Shown here in pieces: positions 49,980-57,255 of a stretch of DNA of 64,000 bases. The stretch comes from JALORV01 sp963769745. GTDB lineage: Bacteria; Pseudomonadota; Gammaproteobacteria; Burkholderiales; Burkholderiaceae_F. The stretch spans positions 24,760 through 88,759 of the forward strand of contig CAVYNB010000007.1 of NCBI GenBank assembly GCA_963769745.1, given 5' to 3'. The notes under the pieces were generated by a model. That model had not been told where the DNA came from, made no database searches, and was given only the letters and a program-made list of their open reading frames with translations. Each line of letters starts with the position of its first letter. Position 1 is the first letter of the stretch. Made by a program: the position numbers and the translations under genes.

Positions 49980-50487
49980 ATGCGCGTGCGTCGCCTGCGC
50001 CGCGAGCCCACCGGGCTCGACGTCACGGCATTCATCAACCTGATCGTCGTGCTGGTGCCGTTTCTGCTCAGCACGGCGGTGTTCACGCACCTGTCGGTGC
50101 TCGAGATGTCGTTGCCGGCGCAGTCGACCGGTGCGCTGGAGAAGCTGTCGGCCGACAAGCTCAACCTCGAGATCGTGATCCGAGCCGATGTCGATCGAGG
50201 TCGGTGACCGCATCGGCGGACTGATCCAGAGCATTCCCAAGACGTCGGCGGGTCACCATGACATTGCCATGCTCGGCACGGTGGCGCGGACGATCAAGGA
50301 GCGCTTTCCCGACAAGACCGATGCCACGGTGCTGCCCGAGCCGAACGTCTCTTACGACGTGCTGGTGCAGGTGATGGACGCACTGCGCGCTGGACGTCAG
50401 GTGCAGGGCGCGAAGGTGGTCGAAGTGGCACTCTTCCCCGACATCTCGATCGGCGATGCGCCGATCCGGCAGGCGGCCGCGCGATGA
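49980..50487 (+). CDS. ExbD/TolR-type protein 1, one frameshift
   Basis: Corrected length is 168 residues. The N-terminal membrane segment follows the family pattern (LDVTAFINLIVVLVPFLLSTAVF). The usual conserved Asp of ExbD/TolR in this segment (D at the start of the helix) appears replaced: the expected PLIDV position reads AFINLIV with Asn, so proton binding by this copy is doubtful. The periplasmic part ends GAKVVEVALFPDISIGDAPIR. The frame breaks between 50181 and 50190 by one extra base. It overlaps the second exbD by 4 nt (ATGA). Confidence 0.82.
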
Positions 50488-50975
50488 AGCAGAGCGGAAT
50501 CCAGAGGCGCGCGGCGCGCCGCAACCGCAATACCTCGACGGTCGACCTCAACCTCGTGTCGCTGATCGACATCTTCACGATCCTGATCTTCTTCCTGCTG
50601 TTCAACATGGGCGTCGCCGAGATCCTGCCCAATTCGAAGTCGATCAAGCTGCCGGAGTCGACGGCAGAGAAGCTGCCCCGCGAGACGGTCGTCGTGATGG
50701 TCAGCCAGAACGACATCATCGTCGATGGCCGCAAGGTCGCCGCGGTGAGCGACGTCATCAATGCCGAGAGCGATCTCATTCCGACGCTGAAGGCGGAACT
50801 GGACGTGCTGGCCGGCCGCCAGGTAATCCGCGCCGAGAACGAAGCGACCAAGCGCGCGATCACGATCATGGGCGACAAGGAGATTCCTTACCGCCTGCTG
50901 CGCAAGGTGATGGTCACCTGCGCGCGCGCCGATTTCACCGACGTCTCGTTCGCGGTGCAGAAGAAGGGCGGCTGA
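50484..50975 (+). CDS. ExbD/TolR-type protein 2
   Basis: The 163-residue product keeps the classical ExbD pattern, VDLNLVSLIDIFTILIFFLLFN, with the membrane Asp of LIDIF in place. The periplasmic domain has IPTLKAELDVLAGRQ and ITIMGDKEIPYRLLRKVMVTCARADFTDVSFAV. Together with ExbB it should form the functional proton path, while the first ExbD copy may be structural. Overlaps are 4 nt upstream and 1 nt downstream (TGATG). Confidence 0.9.
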   Translation: MKQSGIQRRAARRNRNTSTVDLNLVSLIDIFTILIFFLLFNMGVAEILPNSKSIKLPESTAEKLPRETVVVMVSQNDIIVDGRKVAAVSDVINAESDLIPTLKAELDVLAGRQVIRAENEATKRAITIMGDKEIPYRLLRKVMVTCARADFTDVSFAVQKKGG

Positions 50976-52042
50976 TGACTGCTGCTGCAACTTATCTGCA
51001 CACGCCGATCCTGGCGTGGTCGGTTTCTGCCGAGGACGAGGAGCGCTTCAAGCGCATCCTGAGGCAGGTGCTGGCGATCTGCCTGCTGATTGCGCTCGTG
51101 ATGCCATGGCTGCCCGTAAGTGAACCCGATCGTGCGGCAGTCGAACCGCTGCCGCCGCGTCTGGCCAAGCTGCTGCTCGACCGCGAGGCGCCGCCGCCGG
51201 CACCCTTGCCGAAGCTCGACCGGCCCGTGCCGAAGGACGAAGCCAAGGCTGCAACGCCGAGCGTGCCGAAGGCGGAGCCGAAGGTCGCCATCGTCGAAGC
51301 GCGCCGGCCGGAGGCCAACAAGCCGCCGGGTGAGAAGCTCGAGAACGCGCGCGCCCGCGCGTCCGGCGTGGGCCTGCTCGCGATGAAGAACGAACTGGCA
51401 GAAATGCACGCGGCCCCGGCCGCGGTGCAGTTGAACAAGGACATCAAGCCGGGACCGGGCGTGGGGTCCGGTGTCGGACCGGGCGTCGGCTCTGGCGTCG
51501 GGCCTGGCGTGCCGACCCGTTCGCTGATCACATCGAATGCAACCGGAGGCAGCGGCGGCATCAACACCGCGGCCTACAGCCGGGATACCGGCGGCGGTGG
51601 ACTCGCCGGGCGCTCGACGACACTGGTCGAAGGCGTGGCCGGTGGACGCGGTGGCGGCGGCCCCGGCGGCACGACCCAGGGCGGTGTCGGTCGAGGCAGC
51701 GCCGGCGGTGGCGGCGCGGGCGGCACGCTGCAGCGAGGCGGGAGCGGCAAGGCATCGCGCTCGATCGAGGAAATCAAGCTCGTGTTCGAACGCAACAAGG
51801 GCGCGATCTACGCGATCTACAACCGTGCGCTGCGCGAAGAGCCGTCGTTGCAGGGCAGGGTCGTGCTCGAGCTGAAGATCGCACCCGAGGGCCAGGTGGT
51901 CGACCTGCGCGTCATCTCGAGCGAGTTGAAGGCGGCGGACCTGGAGCGCAAGCTCCTGGCGCGCATCAAGCAGTTTGATTTCGGCGCGAAGGACGTGGAC
52001 GCCATCACGGTCACATGGCCGGTCGACTTCCTGCCTTCCTAG
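50975..52042 (+). CDS. TonB-like energy transducer with AgmX/PglI-type C-terminal domain
   Basis: The 355-residue product has one membrane segment near residues 30-48 (ILRQVLAICLLIALVMPWL). A Pro/Lys/Glu-rich stretch like the TonB rod follows (EAPPPAPLPKLDRPVPKDE), then a Gly-rich linker with tandem PGVGSGV-type repeats (about residues 160-180) and a GGRGGGGPGG stretch. The C-terminal domain from residue 263 (SIEEIKLVFERNKGAIYAIY, then EEPSLQGRVVLELKIAPEGQV and ITVTWPVDFLPS) matches the myxobacterial AgmX/PglI type rather than classical TonB. It probably spans the periplasm and passes energy from the ExbB/ExbD stator to outer-membrane or TPR partners. Confidence 0.85.
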   Translation: MTAAATYLHTPILAWSVSAEDEERFKRILRQVLAICLLIALVMPWLPVSEPDRAAVEPLPPRLAKLLLDREAPPPAPLPKLDRPVPKDEAKAATPSVPKAEPKVAIVEARRPEANKPPGEKLENARARASGVGLLAMKNELAEMHAAPAAVQLNKDIKPGPGVGSGVGPGVGSGVGPGVPTRSLITSNATGGSGGINTAAYSRDTGGGGLAGRSTTLVEGVAGGRGGGGPGGTTQGGVGRGSAGGGGAGGTLQRGGSGKASRSIEEIKLVFERNKGAIYAIYNRALREEPSLQGRVVLELKIAPEGQVVDLRVISSELKAADLERKLLARIKQFDFGAKDVDAITVTWPVDFLPS

Positions 52043-52423
52043 CGGAACAGCACCCGCTTGTCGCGTGGGCTGGAAGCACCATAACTGGCTGCTAGGTCAT
52101 TGGGTTCCTGCACTACTTCCTGAATTTCGTGAACCGGTGCAGGGCGGGACTGACCGCCGCGGGCAAGGCGGTCAGCTGGGCCGCACCGAGTGATCGTGGC
52201 TTGAATGCTTCCAGCCTGGAAGCAGGTTCAGCATGCCGATCGGTCATGGCCCTCACCGGAGCGGAGCACCGGCGTTGCGCTGCTGCAACGCCGCGCCGCA
52301 TACTCTACGGAGTATCCGTTTCGGTTGCCCGCGCTCAACGTCTGCCGCGCGCTCGCGCGTGAAATCCCTCCATGGACGGCGGCACTGTGGCCGCCCTCGA
52401 TTTGACCTACCAGGGAGGATTGG
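52043..52423. other. intergenic region with three hairpins
   Basis: No gene is supported in these 381 nt. Three inverted repeats can be drawn: a 9-bp stem at 52150-52158/52167-52175 with an 8-nt loop; an 8-bp stem around TGCTTCCA-GCC-TGGAAGCA near 52206-52224; and a 9-bp stem CGGCGTTGC-GCTGCT-GCAACGCCG near 52271-52294. None is followed by a T tract. They may end the upstream operon by folding or form a structured leader for fadL, which begins after the ribosome site GGGAGGA. Confidence 0.5.
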
Positions 52424-53725
52424 ATGACATCAAGGTTCGCACTGCGGCCGATTGCGGCCGCGATCTGCGCGGCGGCATTGCTGCCGCTCACGGCAGCGGC
52501 AACCGACGGGTATTTCAGTCACGGCTACGGCATGCGCGCCAAGGGTATGGGCGGTGCGAGCTTGAGTCTTGCGCTCGACTCGATGGGAGGCGCCAACAAT
52601 CCGGCCGGCATGGCGTTTGTCGGTACGAGGCTCGACGTCGGTATCGACTGGTTCAGCCCGCAGCGCAGCGCCTCGCGCAGCGGCGCGGCGCCTGGCCTGA
52701 ACGGGTCCGTCGACAGCGACAGCACCAACTTCTTCGTCCCGGAGTTCGGCTACAACTACATGCTGAAATCGGACCTCTCGCTCGGCGTCACGGTATACGG
52801 CAACGGCGGCATGAACACCGACTATCCGGGTGGCCAGCTCAATTGCGGCATGGGGCCGAACACGGCCAACATGCTGTGCGGCAACGGCACGCTCGGGCAG
52901 GACCTGTCGCAGCTGATGGTGGCCCCAACGTTGGCCTGGAAGTTCGCACCGACACAGTCGATCGGCATTTCGCCGCTCTTCGGCTACCAGCGCTTCAAGG
53001 CAGAGGGACTGCAGGCCTTCGACAACGCGCCAGGCTTCCCGCCGTTCACGTCGGCGCCAGGGTACGTGACGAACAATGGCTACGACAGCTCGAGCGGCTG
53101 GGGCGTGCGGATCGGGTACCAGGGCGAGTTCGATGGCTTCCGCCTCGGGGCTGTGTACTCGTCGAAGATGCAGATGAGCAGTTTCGACAAGTACAAGGGC
53201 CTGTTCGCCGAGCAGGGTGGCTTCGACATCCCGGCCAGCTATGGGGTGGGCGCGGCCTTCACGGGGCTCAAGGACTGGACGTTCGCGTTCGACTGGATGT
53301 ACATCGACTACAGCGACGTGCCGTCGATCGCGAACAAGGGCATGACGGGTGCTCCGCTCGGCGCCAACAACGGACCTGGCTTCGGCTGGCAGTCCGTCAA
53401 CGTCTACAAGATCGGCGTCGAGTACCAGCTCGATCCGGCCTGGACGCTACGCGCCGGCTACAACTTCTCGGAGAATCCGATCGACTCGGCCAACGTGACG
53501 TTCAACATCATTGCGCCGGGCGTCGTCCAGCAGCACCTGACGCTGGGTTTCAGCTACAACATGCCGGACAAGTCCAGCATCACGGTCGCGTACATGCACG
53601 CGTTCAAGAACACGGTGACCGGCTCTTCGATGTTCAATGCGATCCTTGGCCCCGGAGCGGGTGGAATCGAGGAGATCTCGATGTACGAGAACAGTCTCGG
53701 CATCGCCTGGGGCAAGCAGTTCTGA
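52424..53725 (+). CDS. FadL/OmpP1/TodX family outer-membrane hydrophobic-compound porin
   Basis: FadL-type 14-strand barrels let long-chain fatty acids, alkanes and aromatics cross the outer membrane. The 433-residue product has a signal peptide (IAAAICAAALLPLTAAA) followed by the family N terminus ATDGYFSHGYGMRAKGMGGA with the later GGANNPAGMAFVG, and ends in the barrel strand NSLGIAWGKQF with terminal Phe. It starts after GGGAGGA at an ideal distance. A strong terminator follows the stop. The natural substrate is not readable from sequence. Confidence 0.9.
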   Translation: MTSRFALRPIAAAICAAALLPLTAAATDGYFSHGYGMRAKGMGGASLSLALDSMGGANNPAGMAFVGTRLDVGIDWFSPQRSASRSGAAPGLNGSVDSDSTNFFVPEFGYNYMLKSDLSLGVTVYGNGGMNTDYPGGQLNCGMGPNTANMLCGNGTLGQDLSQLMVAPTLAWKFAPTQSIGISPLFGYQRFKAEGLQAFDNAPGFPPFTSAPGYVTNNGYDSSSGWGVRIGYQGEFDGFRLGAVYSSKMQMSSFDKYKGLFAEQGGFDIPASYGVGAAFTGLKDWTFAFDWMYIDYSDVPSIANKGMTGAPLGANNGPGFGWQSVNVYKIGVEYQLDPAWTLRAGYNFSENPIDSANVTFNIIAPGVVQQHLTLGFSYNMPDKSSITVAYMHAFKNTVTGSSMFNAILGPGAGGIEEISMYENSLGIAWGKQF

Positions 53726-53742
53726 TCGCAGGACGCAGAAGC

Positions 53743-53774
53743 GAAAACGGCCACCTCGCGGTGGCCGTTTTCTT
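53743..53774 (+). terminator. intrinsic terminator after fadL
   Basis: A perfect 13-bp stem (53743-53755 with 53760-53772) with loop TCGC ends in TTTTCTT. Because the stem begins with AAAA it can also act on the opposite strand, ending the convergent yeeE transcript. Confidence 0.9.
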
Positions 53775-53813
53775 GTCCGGCCGACGGAGAGGAGTGTCGG
53801 CTGAACGGAAGAA

Positions 53814-54413
53814 TCAGGTCATGCGCGGACGCAGGTGGCTGAACTTGCGCTGCAGCCAGTCCATGCCGCGCGCGGCGAGCAGCAGGAAGGCCACGAAGGC
53901 GACGACCCACCATCCCATGCCGATGCCCGTCAGCGCCGGCAGCGTGACTTCACCGCTGCTCGTGGCCTTGATCCAGGCTTCGAAGCCCGGCGTGAACTCG
54001 GCGTAGGCCATGACGCCCGCCAGCATGCCGAGTGCGAACACCATGCCGTCTTTCTTGCCGGTCGCCATCGCGGCCACCGAGGTGCCGGGGCAGTAGCCAC
54101 CGATGATGAAGCCAGCACCGAATACCAGGCCGCCGAGGATCTGTGCCGCGTACGACGTCGGCTCGATGTAGAGGTCCGAGATCGCCAGCATCCCTGCTGC
54201 CGACAGCAGGAACAGTCCGACCATTGCCGTAACGATCGCGGTGAACATCACCTTCACGACCGACATGTCGAAGAGGTAGAAAACGGCGGTGAGCTTGCGT
54301 GCGCTGCCGAAGCCGGCTCGCTCGAGGCAGAAACCGAAGCCGAAGCCCAGCAGCACCGCGATTGCGAGGTCAGCGACGACGCTGAATTCCATGTTGTAGG
54401 CGAAGGGCAGCAT
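53814..54413 (-). CDS. YeeE/YedE family sulfur transporter, second half
   Basis: The 199-residue product from the ATG at 54413 has about five membrane segments. The conserved Cys motif is GGYCPGTSV, in the segment AAQILGGLVFGAGFIIGGYCPGTSVAAMATGK, which in YeeE/TsuA-type thiosulfate carriers lines the path of the sulfur compound. It is the partner of the gene just upstream: start and stop overlap as TGATG. Together they make up a split, two-subunit form of the single-chain YeeE fold. Confidence 0.85.
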   Translation of the reverse strand: MLPFAYNMEFSVVADLAIAVLLGFGFGFCLERAGFGSARKLTAVFYLFDMSVVKVMFTAIVTAMVGLFLLSAAGMLAISDLYIEPTSYAAQILGGLVFGAGFIIGGYCPGTSVAAMATGKKDGMVFALGMLAGVMAYAEFTPGFEAWIKATSSGEVTLPALTGIGMGWWVVAFVAFLLLAARGMDWLQRKFSHLRPRMT

Positions 54414-54976
54414 CAGATCCACTCCTTGCGGACAAAGTAGGCGAGGGCGTAGGCCGCGAGGAAGACCGACACCATGAAGACCAGGCTGCCAACGTTGAGA
54501 ATCGACCCTCCGGTCAACGCCTGGCCGCTGGTGCAACCCTTGGCGATCTTGGCGCCGAAGGCTGCCAGGAAGCCGCCGCTGAACGCCAGCAGCAGACGCT
54601 GGTTGTCGGTGACGCGTGGCCCACGTTCGATCGTCATTCCGACGCGGCCCGCCTGCGAGCCCGACACCAGGGCGCCGATGAAGGCGCCGATAAGCAGGAA
54701 TATGGTCCAGGACAGCAACGGCGCGCCGTCATTCCAGTAGCGCGAATGCACCGCGTTGGCGGTCACGTGGTCAATGGAAAAGAGCCCCGACAGCCAGGCG
54801 GCGATCGACGAGAAGGCGCCGGTCGCGCCGAGGCCGCGGCCCGTGATCACGTACGTGGCCAGCAGTACGAGGCCAAGCAGGAAGCCGACGACGTACGGAT
54901 TCCAGTAGGGCTTGGCCGCGACCCGCGCGCCACCTCGGCCAGCGCCCGGAAGAGCTTGAGTGAGTGCTTCAGACAT
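54413..54976 (-). CDS. YeeE/YedE family sulfur transporter, first half
   Basis: The 187-residue product has four to five membrane segments and the Cys motif AKGCTSGQALTGG typical of the first half of YeeE/YedE proteins. These carriers move thiosulfate or other reduced sulfur into the cell by a Cys relay. It overlaps the second half-gene by 1 nt. A perfect palindrome lies about 155 nt upstream of its start, in the gap after the rhodanese operon, and may control it. Confidence 0.85.
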   Translation of the reverse strand: MSEALTQALPGAGRGGARVAAKPYWNPYVVGFLLGLVLLATYVITGRGLGATGAFSSIAAWLSGLFSIDHVTANAVHSRYWNDGAPLLSWTIFLLIGAFIGALVSGSQAGRVGMTIERGPRVTDNQRLLLAFSGGFLAAFGAKIAKGCTSGQALTGGSILNVGSLVFMVSVFLAAYALAYFVRKEWI

Positions 54977-55131
54977 AAAGTCGATCCTCCAGAGTCATCG
55001 AGCGAGCAGACGGAGCTCCGACGCGAGTCCATCCGCCGGGGGCAGCCCGCTTCGCCCCGCCACGACATCACGGCGCAAAGGCTAGGTCGCTTCCGGCCGC
55101 GCGCCGTTGCGCGCCGTCAACGCCGTCAAAT

Positions 55132-55147
55132 ATACCCCATGGGGTAT
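55132..55147 (-). promoter_or_regulatory. palindromic operator candidate upstream of the yeeE pair
   Basis: ATACCCCATGGGGTAT is a perfect 16-bp palindrome in an AT-rich patch of otherwise GC-rich DNA. It matches 13 of 16 positions of the site at 61067-61082 in front of the molybdoenzyme operon. The TACCCC...GGGGTA layout recalls operators of CsoR-family repressors, including persulfide-sensing CstR, which would fit the sulfur genes on both sides. No such regulator is encoded in this window. Confidence 0.6.
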
Positions 55148-55199
55148 TGCGCTGTCATCCGACAAATCGGGTGGTCGACTCCCTTCGGCAGTGGCCACG

Positions 55200-55228
55200 A
55201 AAAAAGAGCGGGTCCGAGGGACCCGCTC
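55200..55228 (-). terminator. intrinsic terminator of the molybdoenzyme/rhodanese operon
   Basis: On the minus strand a perfect 10-bp stem (55228-55219 with 55215-55206, 3-nt loop) is followed by six T residues (55205-55200). It lies 38 nt after the stop of the triple-rhodanese gene and separates this operon from the yeeE pair. Confidence 0.92.
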
Positions 55229-55265
55229 CACTGACACCGCCTGGCCAGGAGGAAGTTGGCGGCGG

Positions 55266-56633
55266 TTACTTCGACGTCACCTTGAAGTTGCCGGCCTTGT
55301 CGATCTCGATTTCGGCATTGAGGAAGCCTGCCTTGTATCCCGCGTCCTTGAGCTTGTGATACGCCATTTCGGCGCGAATGCCGGTGCTGCAATGCGCGAT
55401 GACGCGCTTGTCCTTCGGCACCTCGGCCATGCGCGCGACGAGGTCTTCATCAGGGATCAACATGGCGCCCTTGATCATGCCGGCGTTGGCCTCGTCCTGG
55501 TTGCGAACGTCGAGGATCAGCACGTCGACCGGCGTATTGCGCGCCAGCTTGTTGAACTCGTCGACCGCGACTGCGCCGGGGCGGGGCTTCGGCGCGTACG
55601 CCACCTGGGTCAACGCGGGCACGCCGGATTCGATCGCGTAGCCGGCTGCCTGCCAACCGAGCAGGCCGCCCTCGACCACCTGCACGTTGGTCTGGCCGGA
55701 CTTGATGAGTTCGCGTGCCACCGCGACCGACTCGGCGCCGCCGCGACCGTCATAGACGATGATCGGTGCCTGCAGCTTGGCCGGCGGGAAGGACTTTAGG
55801 TGGGACTTCACCGTCGCGGCCGGCATGCCGACGGCACCCTTGATGTGCCCGCTCTTGGCTTCGTCAGGCGAGCGAACGTCGACGATGACGGCCGGGATGT
55901 CCTTGTCGACGTAGGCTTCCTTGACGAACTGCGGCCGCGTCGCCAGGTAATCCTTGGTCTGCCATTCGGGGACGCCCTCGTGATAGACCTTGGTGTTCTT
56001 GTAGCCCAGCGCGATCGCCTTGCGCTGTGACAGCGGGCTCATCTGGCAGGTCACGCCCTGGCAGAAGAACACCAGTTGGGTGTTCTTGTCGGCCGGCAGG
56101 CGGTTGACAACTTTGTCCCAGCTCGGATACGGAATGTTGACCGAACCCGGGATCGTTCCCTGCTGGAAGCGGGGCAGCGGCCGCGAGTCGATCAGCATGA
56201 AGCTGCCCGTGCCCTGGTCGACCAGCTTGCGCACGTACGCGTAGTCGACCAGGTCTTCCTTTGCGACCTTGACCGGGCCCTTGAAGCGGATCTCGGTGGC
56301 CCACTTCTGGCCGTCCTTCTCGACGTAGGCAATGCGCGCCTCGTGGCCCTTCTTGATTTCGCGAAGTTGTTCGGGTGTCTTGGCAACACCGGCGTCAAAG
56401 ACTTTCAGGGTCTTTGGGTCGAAGCGAACGATCTCCTTGTTGGCATCGATGCCGAGCTGGATTGCCTGCGACTTGAAGGCGACGTTCTCGAAATAGCCCG
56501 CAACCTGGCCTGGCGCGGGCTTGTGGCAGTTGTTGCACACGGCCGGCTGGCTCGGTTTCTGGGCGGGCGCCTGCGCGATAGCGCCGGCAGAGGCTAGCGC
56601 GAGGGCGCTCAGGACAAGGTACTGGACTTTCAT
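55266..56633 (-). CDS. exported triple-rhodanese protein with N-terminal haem c site
   Basis: The 455-residue product has a signal peptide (LVLSALALASAGAIA) and a haem c motif CNNCH (Cys33, Cys36, His37). A non-rhodanese spacer of about 85 residues follows, then three rhodanese domains. Domain 1 has active-site Cys191 (FFCQGVTCQMS). Domain 2 has Asp295 where the Cys should be (YDGRGGAES), so it is probably inactive. Domain 3 has Cys415 (AHCSTGIRAEM). Rhodaneses carry sulfane sulfur as a persulfide. A covalently bound haem on such a protein is unusual and suggests electron exchange with the adjoining molybdoenzyme. It is the last gene before the terminator at 55200-55228. Confidence 0.88.
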   Translation of the reverse strand: MKVQYLVLSALALASAGAIAQAPAQKPSQPAVCNNCHKPAPGQVAGYFENVAFKSQAIQLGIDANKEIVRFDPKTLKVFDAGVAKTPEQLREIKKGHEARIAYVEKDGQKWATEIRFKGPVKVAKEDLVDYAYVRKLVDQGTGSFMLIDSRPLPRFQQGTIPGSVNIPYPSWDKVVNRLPADKNTQLVFFCQGVTCQMSPLSQRKAIALGYKNTKVYHEGVPEWQTKDYLATRPQFVKEAYVDKDIPAVIVDVRSPDEAKSGHIKGAVGMPAATVKSHLKSFPPAKLQAPIIVYDGRGGAESVAVARELIKSGQTNVQVVEGGLLGWQAAGYAIESGVPALTQVAYAPKPRPGAVAVDEFNKLARNTPVDVLILDVRNQDEANAGMIKGAMLIPDEDLVARMAEVPKDKRVIAHCSTGIRAEMAYHKLKDAGYKAGFLNAEIEIDKAGNFKVTSK

Positions 56634-56721
56634 GCGTTTCTCCTCCCTCGGTGTCGAGGGTTAAGCGGGTGGGCCGGCGCGCGTCGGTTCCTCACGCCGG
56701 TCCGGGTTCTGGCAACTAGTC

Positions 56722-57195
56722 TCACATCGCTTTCGGAACGGCGACCGGATAGCCGGCCTTCTTCCATTCGTCGAACACCATCACGACGGCGGTGACATCG
56801 GTAAAGCCGAGGTCCTGCAACGACTTGGCAGCGAGCGTGCAACGGCCGCCGGTCTTGCAGTACAGGTAAATCTTCTTGTTGACGTCGGTCTTGTCCGGGA
56901 ATCCCACTTCGCCCCAGATGCTGAACTCGAGCAGGCCGCGCGGAAGGTTGACCGCACCGGGGATGTAACCGGCCGCAAACTCCTCGGGCTCGCGCACGTC
57001 GACGAACAGGGCGTTTGTCTTGGCGTCGTACACGGTCTTGAATCCGGCCATATCGATGGTCTTGACCTGCTTGCGCACGTTGGCAACGTATTCCTTCACG
57101 CTGGCCGGATAGTTCTGCGCGGCGACGAAGCTCGGGAAGGCGATGGCGGCGCCGAGCAACGCGGCGGCAACGAAAGTGACTTTGCGACTTGTCAT
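56722..57195 (-). CDS. periplasmic single-domain rhodanese
   Basis: The 157-residue product has a signal peptide ending FVAAQ and one rhodanese domain (ALFVDVREPEEFAAGYIPGAVNLPRG). The active-site loop is CKTGGR with catalytic Cys113. It is probably a periplasmic sulfane-sulfur carrier that loads or unloads the molybdoenzyme. It lies 60 nt after the NrfD-type gene and 88 nt before the triple-rhodanese gene on the same strand. Confidence 0.9.
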   Translation of the reverse strand: MTSRKVTFVAAALLGAAIAFPSFVAAQNYPASVKEYVANVRKQVKTIDMAGFKTVYDAKTNALFVDVREPEEFAAGYIPGAVNLPRGLLEFSIWGEVGFPDKTDVNKKIYLYCKTGGRCTLAAKSLQDLGFTDVTAVVMVFDEWKKAGYPVAVPKAM

Positions 57196-57255
57196 GGTTC
57201 TACTCCTTTAGCAATTGACTTCGAAATTCTTGTCCGTCGTTCAGATGCATGGGCT

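Noticed and set aside
51454..51740. Gly-rich repeats as a CRISPR-like or mobile repeat
   Set aside because: The repeats are short, in frame, and encode a flexible protein linker; there are no unique spacers.
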